Assembly (NCBI RefSeq): GCF_002952055.1
Contig: NZ_CP021255.1
Span: 1-64,000, forward strand
Direction of reading: 5' to 3'
DNA length: 64,000 nucleotides
Origin: Desulfobulbus oralis
GTDB taxonomy: Bacteria; Desulfobacterota; Desulfobulbia; Desulfobulbales; Desulfobulbaceae
The notes beneath the pieces are model-generated. The model ran no database searches. It was not told the DNA's origin and was given only the letters and a program-made list of their open reading frames with translations. Below, piece after piece: positions 45,060 through 56,482 of the stretch. The first letter of the stretch is position 1, and the number at the start of each line of letters is the position of its first letter. The position numbers and the translations under genes were made by a program.

Positions 45060-45423
45060 GGACGGGATACTGGCCAAGGTGGAAGGCCGACAGGCAGCAG
45101 CCAAAAGGAGTTCACCATGCCCACAGCCATCTTACACTGGAAGAGCGCACCAGTAACGAAGTATTTGTAGCCATGGCCATGAGTTGCCGGAAAGTTGCAG
45201 TGTATCCTGGCAGAAGCCATACAAGCGCGTGCCGGGAACTGCGCCAGGGCAGCTCCAAATCCGGGGCATCAACTGCCACCAGATCACGGCAGGCATGCTC
45301 CACAAGGTTGCACAACGGCTGAATGACCGCCCTCGCAACGGGCTACGCTGCCAGTCTCCCGCTGCAGTTTTTCACCACGCCCTAACTGGGCTCCACCTGC
45401 AATTGGAATGCACCGAACCTTAA
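45060..45423 (+). pseudogene. Decayed IS30-family transposase remnant
   Basis: Read across frames, the stretch gives T-L-E-E-R-T-S-N-E-V-F-V-A (near 45130, resembling the first catalytic Asp region of IS30 transposases, with the Asp lost) and later V-A-Q-R-L-N-D-R-P-R-N-G-L-R (near 45310), the IS30 C-terminal L-N-x-R-P-R signature, then Q-S-P-A-A-V-F. The pieces lie in different frames and no start or full frame remains. It sits just upstream of the split secreted-protein gene. Confidence 0.5.
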
Positions 45424-45445
45424 CATATAATTTTCAGCAAACAAT

Positions 45446-46867
45446 TCAATCAGGTGCATCAGGGCCGCTGCCCTGAACCTGTTTGCCCTTGCCCGGCTTG
45501 TCGGCCTTTTTCCCGGGCCATGCCGCCGGCCCTTTTTCAGTGTCGCCTGCCGCCCTGCCTTCGCCCTGTGTCGGCCCTTCAGCCGTCATGTGCCGCCCCT
45601 CCGCCCCGCCCTCCGGATCAGAGGACATGGTGTTGGCCGGGGTGCCGTCTGCAACCCCACCACCCTGCTCCGGCGGGCGCCGCCCCTGCTTCTGATAGCG
45701 CTGCACCGCCCGGTTATGCTCGGCCAGGGTGTTCGAGAACACGTGGCTGCCGTCGTTTCTGGACACAAAATACAGGGCTTCCGAGTCGGCAGGGGCCAGC
45801 ACGGCCGACAGCGCGGCCCGGCCGGGGCTGCAAATCGGCCCGGGCGGCAGGCCCTTGAGCATATAGGTGTTATGACTCGAAGGGCTGCGCAGGTCGGCCT
45901 TGCGCAGTTTGCCGGTATAGGCCGCGCCCAGGCCGTAGATGACGGTCGGGTCGGATTGCAGCGGCATACCCTGACCGAGGCGGTTCAGAAAAACCCGGGC
46001 AATGAGCGGGCGCTCGGCTGCCCTGCCGCTCTCCTTTTCCACTATCGAAGCCAGGATCAGCGTATCGTGCGGACTCATGCCGGCCTGCCCGGCCGCGGCT
46101 CCGGGCAGCTCCCCCCAGACCTGCCGGAAGCGCTGGACCATGCGGTGCAGCAACTGCGCCTCCGTTATGCCCCGCTCCATAAAATAGGTATCTGGAAAGA
46201 GGTAACCCTCGAGGCTTTTGGCCTGCACCCGCTCGCTCTTCAGGAAGGCCGGATCATGGCAGAGGCGCAGAAATTCCTGGGCATCCACCCAGCCGCCGCC
46301 GGCAAAGACCGCGGCGATCTGCTCCAGCCTGAGGCCCTCCACGATGGTGACCGGATGGCGCAGCACCTCGCCGCGCGCGATTTTGCGCAGCACCTGGGGC
46401 GCAGTCATGCCAGGGGCAAAGCTGTATTCACCGGCCTTGAGCCGCCCGCTCAGGCCGGAAAGGCGCAGCCAGACCAGATAGCGGATGTCGTCCGGCACAA
46501 GGCCCTTGTCCGCCAGCAGCGCGCCGATCCGGCGCACACCCGAACCCGGAGGAATCAGCACCGTGACCTCCGTACCCGGGCCGACCGGCTGACGGCAGAA
46601 CTGCCAGAACCAGCCGCCCAAAAAAACGGCAATGCCCAGCACGAGCAGGAGCACAGCGGCGAAGCTGCGCCGCCATTTCCTAAGACCTGGGCCGCCGCCC
46701 GCATCGGCCATCGCCGAAGGCGCCTGCAGCTCCGGCCCCTCCTGCCGCCCCGCACCGCATGACGCTGCGTCCGAAACGCCTGCCGCTTCTGCCGACCCGG
46801 CTTCCAGTTCCGGGTCTGAAGCAGTTTTTTCCGATTTCTGATCTGCTGGCAGTTCCCTATCCGGCAT
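45446..46867 (-). CDS. mltG: Endolytic murein transglycosylase MltG
   Basis: MltG cleaves nascent glycan strands and sets peptidoglycan strand length. The 473-residue product has a ~75-residue acidic cytoplasmic N-tail, one membrane segment (~75-95), a LysM-like region, and the catalytic domain with E-G-Y-L-F-P-D-T-Y, the catalytic Glu in A-S-I-V-E-K-E, and L-Q-S-D-P-T-V-I-Y-G. After the conserved end (Y-F-V-S-R-N-D-G-S-H-V-F) comes a ~80-residue Gly/Pro/Lys-rich tail not typical of the family. The ATG at 46867 is preceded by GGAGG 11 bases away; a TTG at 46885 is less likely. Confidence 0.92.
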   Translation of the reverse strand: MPDRELPADQKSEKTASDPELEAGSAEAAGVSDAASCGAGRQEGPELQAPSAMADAGGGPGLRKWRRSFAAVLLLVLGIAVFLGGWFWQFCRQPVGPGTEVTVLIPPGSGVRRIGALLADKGLVPDDIRYLVWLRLSGLSGRLKAGEYSFAPGMTAPQVLRKIARGEVLRHPVTIVEGLRLEQIAAVFAGGGWVDAQEFLRLCHDPAFLKSERVQAKSLEGYLFPDTYFMERGITEAQLLHRMVQRFRQVWGELPGAAAGQAGMSPHDTLILASIVEKESGRAAERPLIARVFLNRLGQGMPLQSDPTVIYGLGAAYTGKLRKADLRSPSSHNTYMLKGLPPGPICSPGRAALSAVLAPADSEALYFVSRNDGSHVFSNTLAEHNRAVQRYQKQGRRPPEQGGGVADGTPANTMSSDPEGGAEGRHMTAEGPTQGEGRAAGDTEKGPAAWPGKKADKPGKGKQVQGSGPDAPD

Positions 46868-46883
46868 AATTCGGCGATCCTCC

Positions 46884-46920
46884 AAAAAAAGACTCCCCGC
46901 ACCGGCAGGAACGGGGAGTC
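46884..46920 (-). terminator. Rho-independent terminator of lon
   Basis: On the minus strand GACTCCCCG pairs with CGGGGAGTC (46891-46920 overall, with a 12-base loop), followed by seven T. It sits between lon and mltG and abuts the mltG ribosome site. Confidence 0.88.
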
Positions 46921-46950
46921 AGAAAGATGAAAGGCATGGCAGGAAAAACC

Positions 46951-49419
<2,469 letters not shown>

Positions 49420-49644
49420 GTGTATCTCCTTCGCGCATGCGCACGTCAGCCAAACAGCATTGAAAGTAGGGCTCAAGAATAAACACCGTGGCCATGAAGT
49501 CAAGAAAGCGCGCCCGCAGACACCGGCCTGCAGCCGCATTCGCTCCCCGGGCCCAAACAGGGCGAACGGGGCGCCGGTCGCTTTCTGCTTGTGCCGGCGG
49601 GGCTCTCGTTTTACCCTTGCAGTCTCAACACTCTGGAGGTGCCC

Positions 49645-50460
49645 ATGTACGATCCGGCTTCATATTTTGATTTGTCGGCAAGCAGCCATGCCGCTCTTTT
49701 CGCTGGCTGCGAACAGGTCTGGCAGGCGCTGACCCGTTTACAGGACTATGTGCAGGCGCAGGTGGCACAGGCGGCAGGCGGCCTGCTGCTGCCCGCTGAT
49801 CTGGGAAACGGCATCCCGCTCGCCGCGCCGCTGGTCCTGCACGAGGGCAGGGTGCTGTCCGGCCGGCATTTTGCCATTGCAAGCGGCAGCATCGCGAAAG
49901 GAGAACTTGCGGTCAGAGACGAGAAGGGGCGGCTGCTGGCAGGCGCCTCCGTGGTCATGGCAGGCGCGGTCCTGATGGGCAGCGGCATCAAAATCGGCCG
50001 GGGCGTCCTGATCGAGGCGGACGCGCTCATCAAGGCCCCGGCGATCATCGGGGACAACAGCGAGATCCGGCAGAGCGCCTACATGCGCGGCAACTGCCTC
50101 ATCGGTCGCGGCTGCGTGGTCGGCCATGCCACGGAAGTCAAGCATTCGGTCTTTCTGGACGAAGCCAAGGCCGGGCACTTTGCCTATCTGGGCGACTCCA
50201 TTCTGGGCCGGGATGTCAATCTGGGGGCAGGCACCAAGTGCGCCAACCTGCGCTTTCTGCCGGGCAGGGTCATGATAAGAACCGGACAGGGCCGGCTGGA
50301 CAGCGGACTGCTCAAGTTCGGCGCCATTCTGGGCGACCGGGTGCAGACCGGCTGCAATTCGGTCACCAGCCCGGGCACGCTGATCGGCCCGGACTCTCTG
50401 CTCATGCCTAATGCAACCGCAGTTTCTGGAATACACCCCGCCAGAAGTCGCCTGCCCTAG
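49645..50460 (+). CDS. Left-handed beta-helix protein, GlmU C-domain/acyltransferase-like
   Basis: The 271-residue product has hexapeptide-like repeats in its middle and C-terminus ([32 protein letters not shown]), plus H-S-V-F-L-D-E-A and [11 protein letters not shown] as in GlmU-like UDP-N-acetylglucosamine diphosphorylases. No N-terminal nucleotidyltransferase domain is present; the first ~90 residues are not recognised. It may modify a sugar nucleotide or simply be a nucleotide-sugar binding scaffold. GGAGG lies seven bases before the ATG at 49645. Its 3' end overlaps the minus-strand gene at 50408-50830. Confidence 0.7.
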   Translation: MYDPASYFDLSASSHAALFAGCEQVWQALTRLQDYVQAQVAQAAGGLLLPADLGNGIPLAAPLVLHEGRVLSGRHFAIASGSIAKGELAVRDEKGRLLAGASVVMAGAVLMGSGIKIGRGVLIEADALIKAPAIIGDNSEIRQSAYMRGNCLIGRGCVVGHATEVKHSVFLDEAKAGHFAYLGDSILGRDVNLGAGTKCANLRFLPGRVMIRTGQGRLDSGLLKFGAILGDRVQTGCNSVTSPGTLIGPDSLLMPNATAVSGIHPARSRLP

Positions 50461-50830
50461 TGTCGATGGCGTAGGGATCGCCGCCGCCGTACTCGTAGAG
50501 GGCGAAAAAGAAGGCAAAGCAGATGCCCACGGCAAAGAAGATGCGAAGCACCCGCGTCCAGGGCGGCCGCTGCTGCTGCCCGGAAATGCGGCGGTAGACA
50601 AAGATCAGAATGAAGGTGAAGCCAATGGTATAGGGTGCGGTGAGCAGCATCTGCGCCAGCGTGTGCAGCACCGTGGCCGCCAGGCTCTGGCCCAGCCGCA
50701 GATGGAAAATCACGTAGCCAAGGCCAGCGAAGAAGAGCGTCAGGACGCCCTGCCGGGGCGTCTCCGAGGCGCCCGCGGGCCCTGACCGGCGCGGAGCCGG
50801 CATTTCGGTTCTGTTGTCCATATTTTTCAT
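50408..50830 (-). CDS. Small hypothetical membrane protein
   Basis: The 140-residue product has a charged N-tail (~1-28) and three predicted membrane segments (G-L-G-Y-V-I-F near 38, I-G-F-T-F-I-L-I-F-V near 72, I-F-F-A-V-G-I-C-F-A-F-F-F near 100), then a short acidic/aromatic C-tail. I do not recognise a family. It converges with the beta-helix gene and overlaps it by 53 bases, and it starts just upstream of the divergent gene at 50847. Either of two ATGs (50830, 50821) could start it. Confidence 0.6.
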   Translation of the reverse strand: MKNMDNRTEMPAPRRSGPAGASETPRQGVLTLFFAGLGYVIFHLRLGQSLAATVLHTLAQMLLTAPYTIGFTFILIFVYRRISGQQQRPPWTRVLRIFFAVGICFAFFFALYEYGGGDPYAIDTRAGDFWRGVFQKLRLH

Positions 50831-50846
50831 TCAAGTGAGAGTTGCC

Positions 50847-51452
50847 ATGTTGCCTGTTGCCTGCATGCTGCTGGAAAGTGCGGCCAGCCCCGACTGGGTA
50901 CTGCCCCTTGTAACGGCTTTCTCGCCGCTTGTCCATCTCTGCCCGCTGCCCGGTCCCGGAGCAGAAGAGGCCGGACTGCGCCGGCTCGCCGAAAAGGGCC
51001 GGCTCCTGGCGCACTGCAGCCTGCCCTGCCCCAACCCCTGGTTCATCACGCAGAATCCGATAGTCGCGGACGCGCTTCTGGCCGCCTGCCGGGAGGCCGG
51101 CGGTGCGCCCATGGCCCTGCCCGGACTCCTCCTGCCCGCCACCGCCGGTCCGGAGCTTCTGCAGCAGCAGTGCCCGGAACTCCTGGACGGCCTGGCCGCC
51201 CTGCAGGACGCAGCGGACGAAGACGTGCAAAGACTGGCCGATGCCTGTGCAGAGAGCCTGCGCCACAGCGAAGCGAGGCCAAAGGAGGGGCCGGGAGCGC
51301 TCTGCCGCCTCCGGCTCTTCGTGCTGCCGCAGACGAGTCTGGCCCTGCTCCTGGCCGACCTGACGGCAGGGGAAAGGCCTGGCCTGCAGCCCCAAACCAG
51401 GCCCTGTCTGCTGGGGCTTCTGCAAAAGGCCGGGCAGGCGGCCGGAGGCTGA
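50847..51452 (+). CDS. Hypothetical protein
   Basis: The 201-residue frame is rich in Leu/Ala with regular cysteine and proline spacing (H-L-C-P-L-P-G-P, H-C-S-L-P-C-P-N-P-W, Q-Q-C-P-E-L-L-D-G-L-A-A-L-Q-D). It has no membrane segment or recognised domain. The start at 50847 is a guess; upstream ATG at 50814 overlaps the divergent gene. It ends before the trpE promoter region. Coding is supported by length and by the lack of a better alternative on the other strand. Confidence 0.5.
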   Translation: MLPVACMLLESAASPDWVLPLVTAFSPLVHLCPLPGPGAEEAGLRRLAEKGRLLAHCSLPCPNPWFITQNPIVADALLAACREAGGAPMALPGLLLPATAGPELLQQQCPELLDGLAALQDAADEDVQRLADACAESLRHSEARPKEGPGALCRLRLFVLPQTSLALLLADLTAGERPGLQPQTRPCLLGLLQKAGQAAGG

Positions 51453-51502
51453 AGCTCCCCAACCGCCAAAAGGCCCCTGCCGCCTCTCTCCTGCAAGAAT
51501 AT

Positions 51503-51552
51503 TTGCCAAACAGGGCGGCACAGCGGTATATTGGCCGCCCTGGGGCTTTTTT
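51503..51552 (+). promoter_or_regulatory. Candidate promoter and hairpin upstream of trpE
   Basis: TTGCCA (51503-51508), 18-base spacer, TATATT (51527-51532). Overlapping it, AGGGCGGC (51512-51519) pairs with GCCGCCCT (51534-51541), with a six-T run at 51547-51552. The hairpin could terminate the preceding gene. No Trp-rich leader peptide is visible, so a classical attenuator is not supported. Confidence 0.4.
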
Positions 51553-51606
51553 CCGTTCCCGGCCGGACGATCCCGGCCGCACGCTGTCTTAACCCGGCCA
51601 ATACCA

Positions 51607-53124
51607 ATGTCCAGCTCCTTTTCCGCCATCCTGCCCGATACCGCTGCCTTTGCCGCGGCGCTTCAGAACCACAATCTCGTGCCGGTGCACCGCACGATGC
51701 TGGGCGATCTGGATACGCCGCTCAGCCTCTTTGCCAAAATCGCGGAAAACAGCGAGCAGGTCTTCCTGTTCGAGTCCATGGAGGGCGGCGAAAAATGGGG
51801 GCGTTACTCCTTCATCGGCTTTGACCCGCTCATCACCTTTACCAGCCAGGGCCCGCACTACCGCATCGCCTACCCAGGCCTGGCCGGCATGACGCCGGTG
51901 GAAAGAGACGGCAATCCGTTCCAGGCCCTGCGCGAGCTCATGCGCTCCTTCAGGGTCGCGAAGCCTGACGACACGGCGATGCTGCCCCGCTTTTACGGTG
52001 GACTGGTCGGCTATCTGGGCTATGACATGGTGCGTTTTGTGGAAAAGCTGCCAGACCGGCATCCCATGCAGGACATGCCGGACAGTGCCCTGTTCATCCC
52101 GCGCATTCTGCTGATTCATGACCACCTGAAGCAACTGCTGCGCGTCGTGTGCACGGTGTGGCTTCCCGAAACATCCGGGCTCGACGCCACGGCGCTCCAC
52201 GCCCAAGCCTGCAGCCGCATCGACGCGGTGTGCGCCCAACTGCGGGGGCCGGTGCCAGCAGGTCTTTGCCGGCACGAACCTGCAGCAAAACATGTATTCC
52301 ACAGCAGCGCCGGGCCGGACGGCTACCGGAAAATGGTCGAGCGCGCCCGGGAATACGTCCTGGCCGGCGACGTGATTCAGGTGGTGCCCTCCCAGCGTTT
52401 CGAGGCCGAGGCCCATGTGACGCCTTTTGCCGTATACCGGGCCCTGCGCCACGTGAACCCCAGCCCCTATCTCTTCTTCCTGCGCCAGAGCGGCATCACG
52501 CTCATCGGCTCTTTACCGGAAATTCTGGTCCGGCTGGAAGAGGAGCGGATTACGGTGCGCCCCATTGCGGGCACCAGAAAACGCGGCAGGACCGCGGAGG
52601 AAGACCAGGAACTGGAACGGGAGCTTCGAGCCGACGAGAAGGAGCGGGCCGAGCATCTCATGCTCGTGGATCTGGGCAGAAACGACGTGGGCCGGGTGGC
52701 GACTCCGGGCACGGTTCAGGTGCAGGAACTCCTGGTGGTCGAGCGCTACAGCCACGTGATGCACCTGGTTTCCGGCGTGCAGGGCCGCCTGGCGCCGGGG
52801 AAAGACCAGTTCGACGTGTTTGCCGCCAGCTTCCCGGCCGGTACGGTGAGCGGCGCGCCCAAGATACGGGCCATGGAGATCATCGACGAGCTGGAATGCT
52901 GCCGCCGGGGGCCCTATGCGGGCGCGGTGGGTTACTTCGGCTTTTCCGGCAACATGGACTTCTGCATCGCGCTGCGCACCTGCGTGCACACCGGCAAAAC
53001 CCTGTGGGTCCAGGCAGGCGCCGGCATTGTCGCAGACTCCGATCCCGAAAGGGAATACGAGGAAACCGTCAACAAATCCATGGCCATCCGAAAGGCCGTG
53101 GAACTGGCCGAACAGGAGCTGTAA
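51607..53124 (+). CDS. trpE: Anthranilate synthase component I TrpE
   Basis: TrpE makes anthranilate from chorismate, using ammonia from TrpG. The 505-residue length is normal. It has the N-terminal E-S-M-E-G-G-E-K-W-G-R-Y-S-F feedback-binding stretch, then the chorismate domain with R-P-I-A-G-T-R-K-R-G, D-L-G-R-N-D-V-G-R-V, F-P-A-G-T-V-S-G-A-P-K and the C-terminal A-G-A-G-I-V-A-D-S. The serine-binding L-F-E-S pattern suggests tryptophan feedback control. It is the first trp gene in the cluster. Confidence 0.96.
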   Translation: MSSSFSAILPDTAAFAAALQNHNLVPVHRTMLGDLDTPLSLFAKIAENSEQVFLFESMEGGEKWGRYSFIGFDPLITFTSQGPHYRIAYPGLAGMTPVERDGNPFQALRELMRSFRVAKPDDTAMLPRFYGGLVGYLGYDMVRFVEKLPDRHPMQDMPDSALFIPRILLIHDHLKQLLRVVCTVWLPETSGLDATALHAQACSRIDAVCAQLRGPVPAGLCRHEPAAKHVFHSSAGPDGYRKMVERAREYVLAGDVIQVVPSQRFEAEAHVTPFAVYRALRHVNPSPYLFFLRQSGITLIGSLPEILVRLEEERITVRPIAGTRKRGRTAEEDQELERELRADEKERAEHLMLVDLGRNDVGRVATPGTVQVQELLVVERYSHVMHLVSGVQGRLAPGKDQFDVFAASFPAGTVSGAPKIRAMEIIDELECCRRGPYAGAVGYFGFSGNMDFCIALRTCVHTGKTLWVQAGAGIVADSDPEREYEETVNKSMAIRKAVELAEQEL

Positions 53125-54069
53125 ATGGCAGAACAAGAACAGCAGAAGCCCTCTACCCCGGTCCAGGTCGACACGAGTCCAGTGCCTGCCGAAGCAAAGG
53201 CGCCAGGCTGGCGCGGCAGCCCGCGCCGGGTGCCGTTCTGGAGCGGCCTGCGCTGGCTGGCACGGGCCTGCGGGCTGGTCGTGAGGCGGCCGCTGTCGTG
53301 GCTCGGCGCCCTGCTTCTGGTGGAAGCGTTGACCGTGGCCGGCAGCCTGCTGCTGCCGCGCCTGGCGGACGCCGGGTGGCTGGCCTCCAGGCTCACCGGA
53401 TATGGAACCCTGGTGGCCTGGACAGGCCTGTGGGTGCTGCTGGCGGGCGGCGTGGCCCGCATGGTTGCCGCCCAGGGGCGCGGCGAACCCGGCCATGCCT
53501 GCATGGTCTTTGCCGCTTTCCGGGAAAAGCGCCTGTGGCCGCTCGCGCTTGTGGTTGCGCTCTACGCGCTGGCCCTGCTGGTGATGGCGGAATTGAGCGG
53601 GAATCAGATCAATTTTGACGGATATGACATCATCTCGGCCAATACGAGCTTCATTTGGCTGGACCTCATCGTGGGCCGCTGTCTGCTGGACTGGCTGCCC
53701 GCTTGGCCTGTGGAGTGGCAGCTCCTTGTGCATCTGGTGGTGCTGGGGCCGCTGGCCGTGGCCCCAGCCCTGCTGGCTACGCTGTTGGGCCCGGCCCTGA
53801 CGGTGCCGGCCGGGCAAAGGCCGGGCCAGGCAGCGGCGGCCCTGCTCCTGGCCTGCCGGAAAAACGCTCTGCCCCTGATGATGGCCTGGTGTCTCGGGCT
53901 GGCTCTCTTTTTCGGGGAGACAGACTGCATGCGTTTGTTGCCCTGGCCGGATAGTGAACTGACCGCTGTGGAGACCGCTCTTTGCAATGCGCTCTTTTTC
54001 CTGTGGCTGATTGCAGGCGCCCTGGCTGTACACGACATGTTTCCCGAGGTGGCAGAGCCCGATGCCTGA
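53125..54069 (+). CDS. Multi-pass membrane protein, first of two near-duplicates (BPSS1780-like)
   Basis: The 314-residue product has a Pro/Ala-rich cytoplasmic N-tail, then [11 protein letters not shown] and about six membrane segments (e.g. W-L-G-A-L-L-L-V-E-A-L near 58, L-W-V-L-L-A-G-G-V near 104). It vaguely resembles BPSS1780-family membrane proteins. Its ATG follows the trpE stop directly. It is a close paralogue of the next gene, with two blocks of near-identical DNA. No link to tryptophan metabolism is evident; it may be a transporter-like or membrane-organising protein. Confidence 0.65.
   Translation: MAEQEQQKPSTPVQVDTSPVPAEAKAPGWRGSPRRVPFWSGLRWLARACGLVVRRPLSWLGALLLVEALTVAGSLLLPRLADAGWLASRLTGYGTLVAWTGLWVLLAGGVARMVAAQGRGEPGHACMVFAAFREKRLWPLALVVALYALALLVMAELSGNQINFDGYDIISANTSFIWLDLIVGRCLLDWLPAWPVEWQLLVHLVVLGPLAVAPALLATLLGPALTVPAGQRPGQAAAALLLACRKNALPLMMAWCLGLALFFGETDCMRLLPWPDSELTAVETALCNALFFLWLIAGALAVHDMFPEVAEPDA
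53214..53583. repeat. Duplicated block within the tandem membrane-protein genes
   Basis: These 370 bases recur at 54139-54508 with only scattered substitutions. A second block, 53768-53896 (129 bases), recurs at 54711-54839. The sequence between the blocks is unrelated in the two genes. Confidence 0.9.
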
Positions 54070-55069
54070 AGCAAACTTCAACCCCTACGCCGCACCCAAG
54101 GCGGATCTGAGCCCGCCGTCCGGGCCGGAAGACGGGAGCGGCAGCCCGCGCCGGGTGCCGTTCTGGAGCGGCCTGCGCTGGCTGGCACGGGCCTGCGGGC
54201 TGGTCGTGAGGCGGCCGCTGTCGTGGCTCGGCGCCCTGCTTCCGGTGGAAGCGCTGACCGTGGCCGGCAGCCTGCTGCTGCTGCGCCTGGCGGACGCCGG
54301 GCGGCTGGCCACCAGGCTCACCGGATATGGAGCCCTGGTGGCCTGGCCGGGCCTGTGGGTACTGCTGGCGGGCGGTGTGGCCCGCATGGTTGCCGCCCAG
54401 GGGCGCGGCGAACCCGGCCATGCCTTCATGGTCTTCGCCGCTTTCCGGGAAAAGCGCCTGTGGCTGCTCGCGCTTGTGGTTGCGCTCTACGCGCTGGCCC
54501 TGCTGGTGCTGCTGTCCACACCCCTCCTGAGCATGGGTTTAGATCTGTCCTACATAACGACAGATGCGCTTTCCCGGACCAGCACCGGGCTGCCATACCT
54601 GGCCGTGATGGTGGCGGCCCTTCTTGATGACTTTGCCGTGTTTCCCGCCTCCGAAGCCATTCAGTCCATGGTGTGTCTTTTGGGGCTGGGTTCGCTGGCT
54701 GTGACCCCTGCCCTGCTGGCTACGCTGTTGGGCCCGGCCCTGACGATGCCGGCCGGGCAAAGGCCGGGCCAGGCAGCGGCGGCTCTGCTCCTGGCCTGCC
54801 GGAAAAACGCTCTGCCCCTGATGATGGCCTGGTGTCTCGCAGTGGCGTTGTACGTGGTTCTTGTCGAGACAACATGGCAGGGCAAGAGAATGCTCCCCTC
54901 ATACTTAGACGCCATGGCCATCTTGTGGAACGCGCTCTCCTTCCTGTCCCTGATTGCAGGCGCTCTGGCCGCCCGGGATATTTTTTATCAGGAACAAGGC
55001 GCCGCTCCGGCGAAACACGCAGCTTGGCCGGCACAGGAACCCCGCAATCCACAGGACAGCTCATGCTGA
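54062..55069 (+). CDS. Multi-pass membrane protein, second of two near-duplicates (BPSS1780-like)
   Basis: The 335-residue product starts [14 protein letters not shown]; the N-P-Y-x-A-P-x-A tag is a common N-terminus of this membrane-protein group. The middle third and the C-terminus differ from the first copy, whereas residues ~25-150 and ~215-260 are almost the same. It overlaps both neighbours: the first copy (8 bases) and trpG (7 bases), so translation is coupled through the cluster. The start at 54062 excludes an N-terminal extension that lies in the previous gene. Confidence 0.65.
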   Translation: MPEANFNPYAAPKADLSPPSGPEDGSGSPRRVPFWSGLRWLARACGLVVRRPLSWLGALLPVEALTVAGSLLLLRLADAGRLATRLTGYGALVAWPGLWVLLAGGVARMVAAQGRGEPGHAFMVFAAFREKRLWLLALVVALYALALLVLLSTPLLSMGLDLSYITTDALSRTSTGLPYLAVMVAALLDDFAVFPASEAIQSMVCLLGLGSLAVTPALLATLLGPALTMPAGQRPGQAAAALLLACRKNALPLMMAWCLAVALYVVLVETTWQGKRMLPSYLDAMAILWNALSFLSLIAGALAARDIFYQEQGAAPAKHAAWPAQEPRNPQDSSC

Positions 55070-55692
55070 TACTCATCGACAACTACGATTCCTTTACCTA
55101 CAACATCGTGCAGATGCTGGGTACGGCTCCGCCGGGGGCCCCCGCAGACTGGCAGCCGCCGGAACTCAGCGTGTTCCGTAACGATGCCGTCACGGTGGCG
55201 GCGCTTATGGCGCTCTCGCCGACACGGCTCATCGTCTCGCCCGGCCCCTGCACCCCCAGCGAAGCCGGCATCTCGGTCAGGGCCATTCTCGCGGCCAGCA
55301 GCCGCGAGCCGCCCATTCCGGTGCTGGGCGTGTGCCTGGGTCACCAGGCCATCGGCCAGGCCTTTGGCGGCAGGGTGCTGCGTGCGCCCAGGCCCATGCA
55401 CGGCAAAACGAGCCCCGTCACGCATGACGGCAAAGGCGTGTTCGCCGGCCTGCCCTCGCCCTGCACCGTGATGCGCTACCATTCCCTGATCGTGGAAGAG
55501 GCCAGCCTCCCCGACTGCCTCACGGTCACGGCCAGAAGCGCGGACGACGGCCTGATCATGGGTCTGCGCCACAAAAGGCTGCCGGTGGAGGGCATCCAGT
55601 TTCATCCGGAATCCATCATGACCACGGACGGACTCGGGCTGCTGCACAACCTGCTCCGGCCCGATTATCCCGCACTTTGGCAAAACCAGTAG
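55063..55692 (+). CDS. trpG: Anthranilate synthase component II TrpG (glutamine amidotransferase)
   Basis: TrpG hydrolyses glutamine to feed ammonia to TrpE; it may also serve aminodeoxychorismate synthase. The 209-residue product begins [13 protein letters not shown] and has the nucleophile loop [11 protein letters not shown] (Cys ~88) and the catalytic His-Glu in Q-F-H-P-E-S-I. The G-P-x-x-P-S-E-A-G oxyanion segment is present. AGGA precedes the ATG at 55063 and the start overlaps the preceding gene. Confidence 0.94.
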   Translation: MLILIDNYDSFTYNIVQMLGTAPPGAPADWQPPELSVFRNDAVTVAALMALSPTRLIVSPGPCTPSEAGISVRAILAASSREPPIPVLGVCLGHQAIGQAFGGRVLRAPRPMHGKTSPVTHDGKGVFAGLPSPCTVMRYHSLIVEEASLPDCLTVTARSADDGLIMGLRHKRLPVEGIQFHPESIMTTDGLGLLHNLLRPDYPALWQNQ

Positions 55693-55700
55693 GAAGCGCT

Positions 55701-56453
55701 ATGGATACGCCCGATTTCCTCGGCGATGACCCGCGTCTGGCCGCATTCAGCGAAGGGGTGGACAGCGCGGAAAAACTTTTGGCCACTGATCCGGCCGCAT
55801 CCGCGGTGCGCAGCCGCAGCGTGATGGAACAGATCATCCGCTGGATCTACGAGGTGGACGGCTCCCTGCGCCAGCCGCCGGAAAATACGCTTGCCGGACT
55901 GCTGCACAGCGCCGGATTCAGGCAGATTCTGCGATCGGAACTGTGGCGGCGACTCGTCGGCATCCACACACTGGGCAATACGGCGGCCCACAGTGCAGGC
56001 CCCATTCCCCGGACCCAGGCCGAAGAGGCGATCGGCGCCCTGCGCGAATTGCTGCGCTTTGCGGAAAAGCGCTATCTGCACCAGGAGGCGGCCGCCCCCA
56101 CGCCGCCCGCGGCAGAATGGCGGGAAGCGCCGTCCACCCGGAACACTGCCATTGTACAAGCACGAGGCGGCAGTCTGTTGGGCAGGGTACTGAGATCCAC
56201 CGGCAAGGGGGCTGTGCTGGTGCTGATCCTGATCGCGCTGTTCTTCGCCCTGGCCCATTTTGAACCCACCAGGCCCACTGTGCGCAGGCTCTGGGCCAAA
56301 ACCCGGCTCTGGGTGCCCAGCCTGCCCGAAAACCCCGCAAGCATCATCGAAACAGACAGGGGCGAAACCGTGCGCTGCTGGCAGGGCCCGGACGGTAAAA
56401 AAATCTACGGCAATGTGCAGCCTGCCGACGGCAGATTCAAACCCTGCAAATAA
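55701..56453 (+). CDS. DUF4145-like membrane protein within the trp cluster
   Basis: The 250-residue product has an N-terminal ~115-residue helical domain resembling DUF4145 (R-S-R-S-V-M-E-Q-I-I-R-W-I-Y and L-V-G-I-H-T-L-G-N-T-A-A-H-S), a linker, one membrane segment (A-V-L-V-L-I-L-I-A-L-F-F near 175), and a short extracytoplasmic tail ending C-W-Q-G-P-D-G-K-K. DUF4145 domains are often fused to restriction or other nucleic-acid enzymes; here there is none. AGGAA lies six bases before the ATG. It sits between trpG and trpD, and its role in the cluster is unknown. Confidence 0.68.
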   Translation: MDTPDFLGDDPRLAAFSEGVDSAEKLLATDPAASAVRSRSVMEQIIRWIYEVDGSLRQPPENTLAGLLHSAGFRQILRSELWRRLVGIHTLGNTAAHSAGPIPRTQAEEAIGALRELLRFAEKRYLHQEAAAPTPPAAEWREAPSTRNTAIVQARGGSLLGRVLRSTGKGAVLVLILIALFFALAHFEPTRPTVRRLWAKTRLWVPSLPENPASIIETDRGETVRCWQGPDGKKIYGNVQPADGRFKPCK

Positions 56454-56482
56454 GCTTCGCTTTTCATGAAAGAGCGTACACT

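Noticed and set aside
51503-51606. Classical trp attenuator before trpE
   Set aside because: No leader peptide with tandem Trp codons, and only one plain hairpin.
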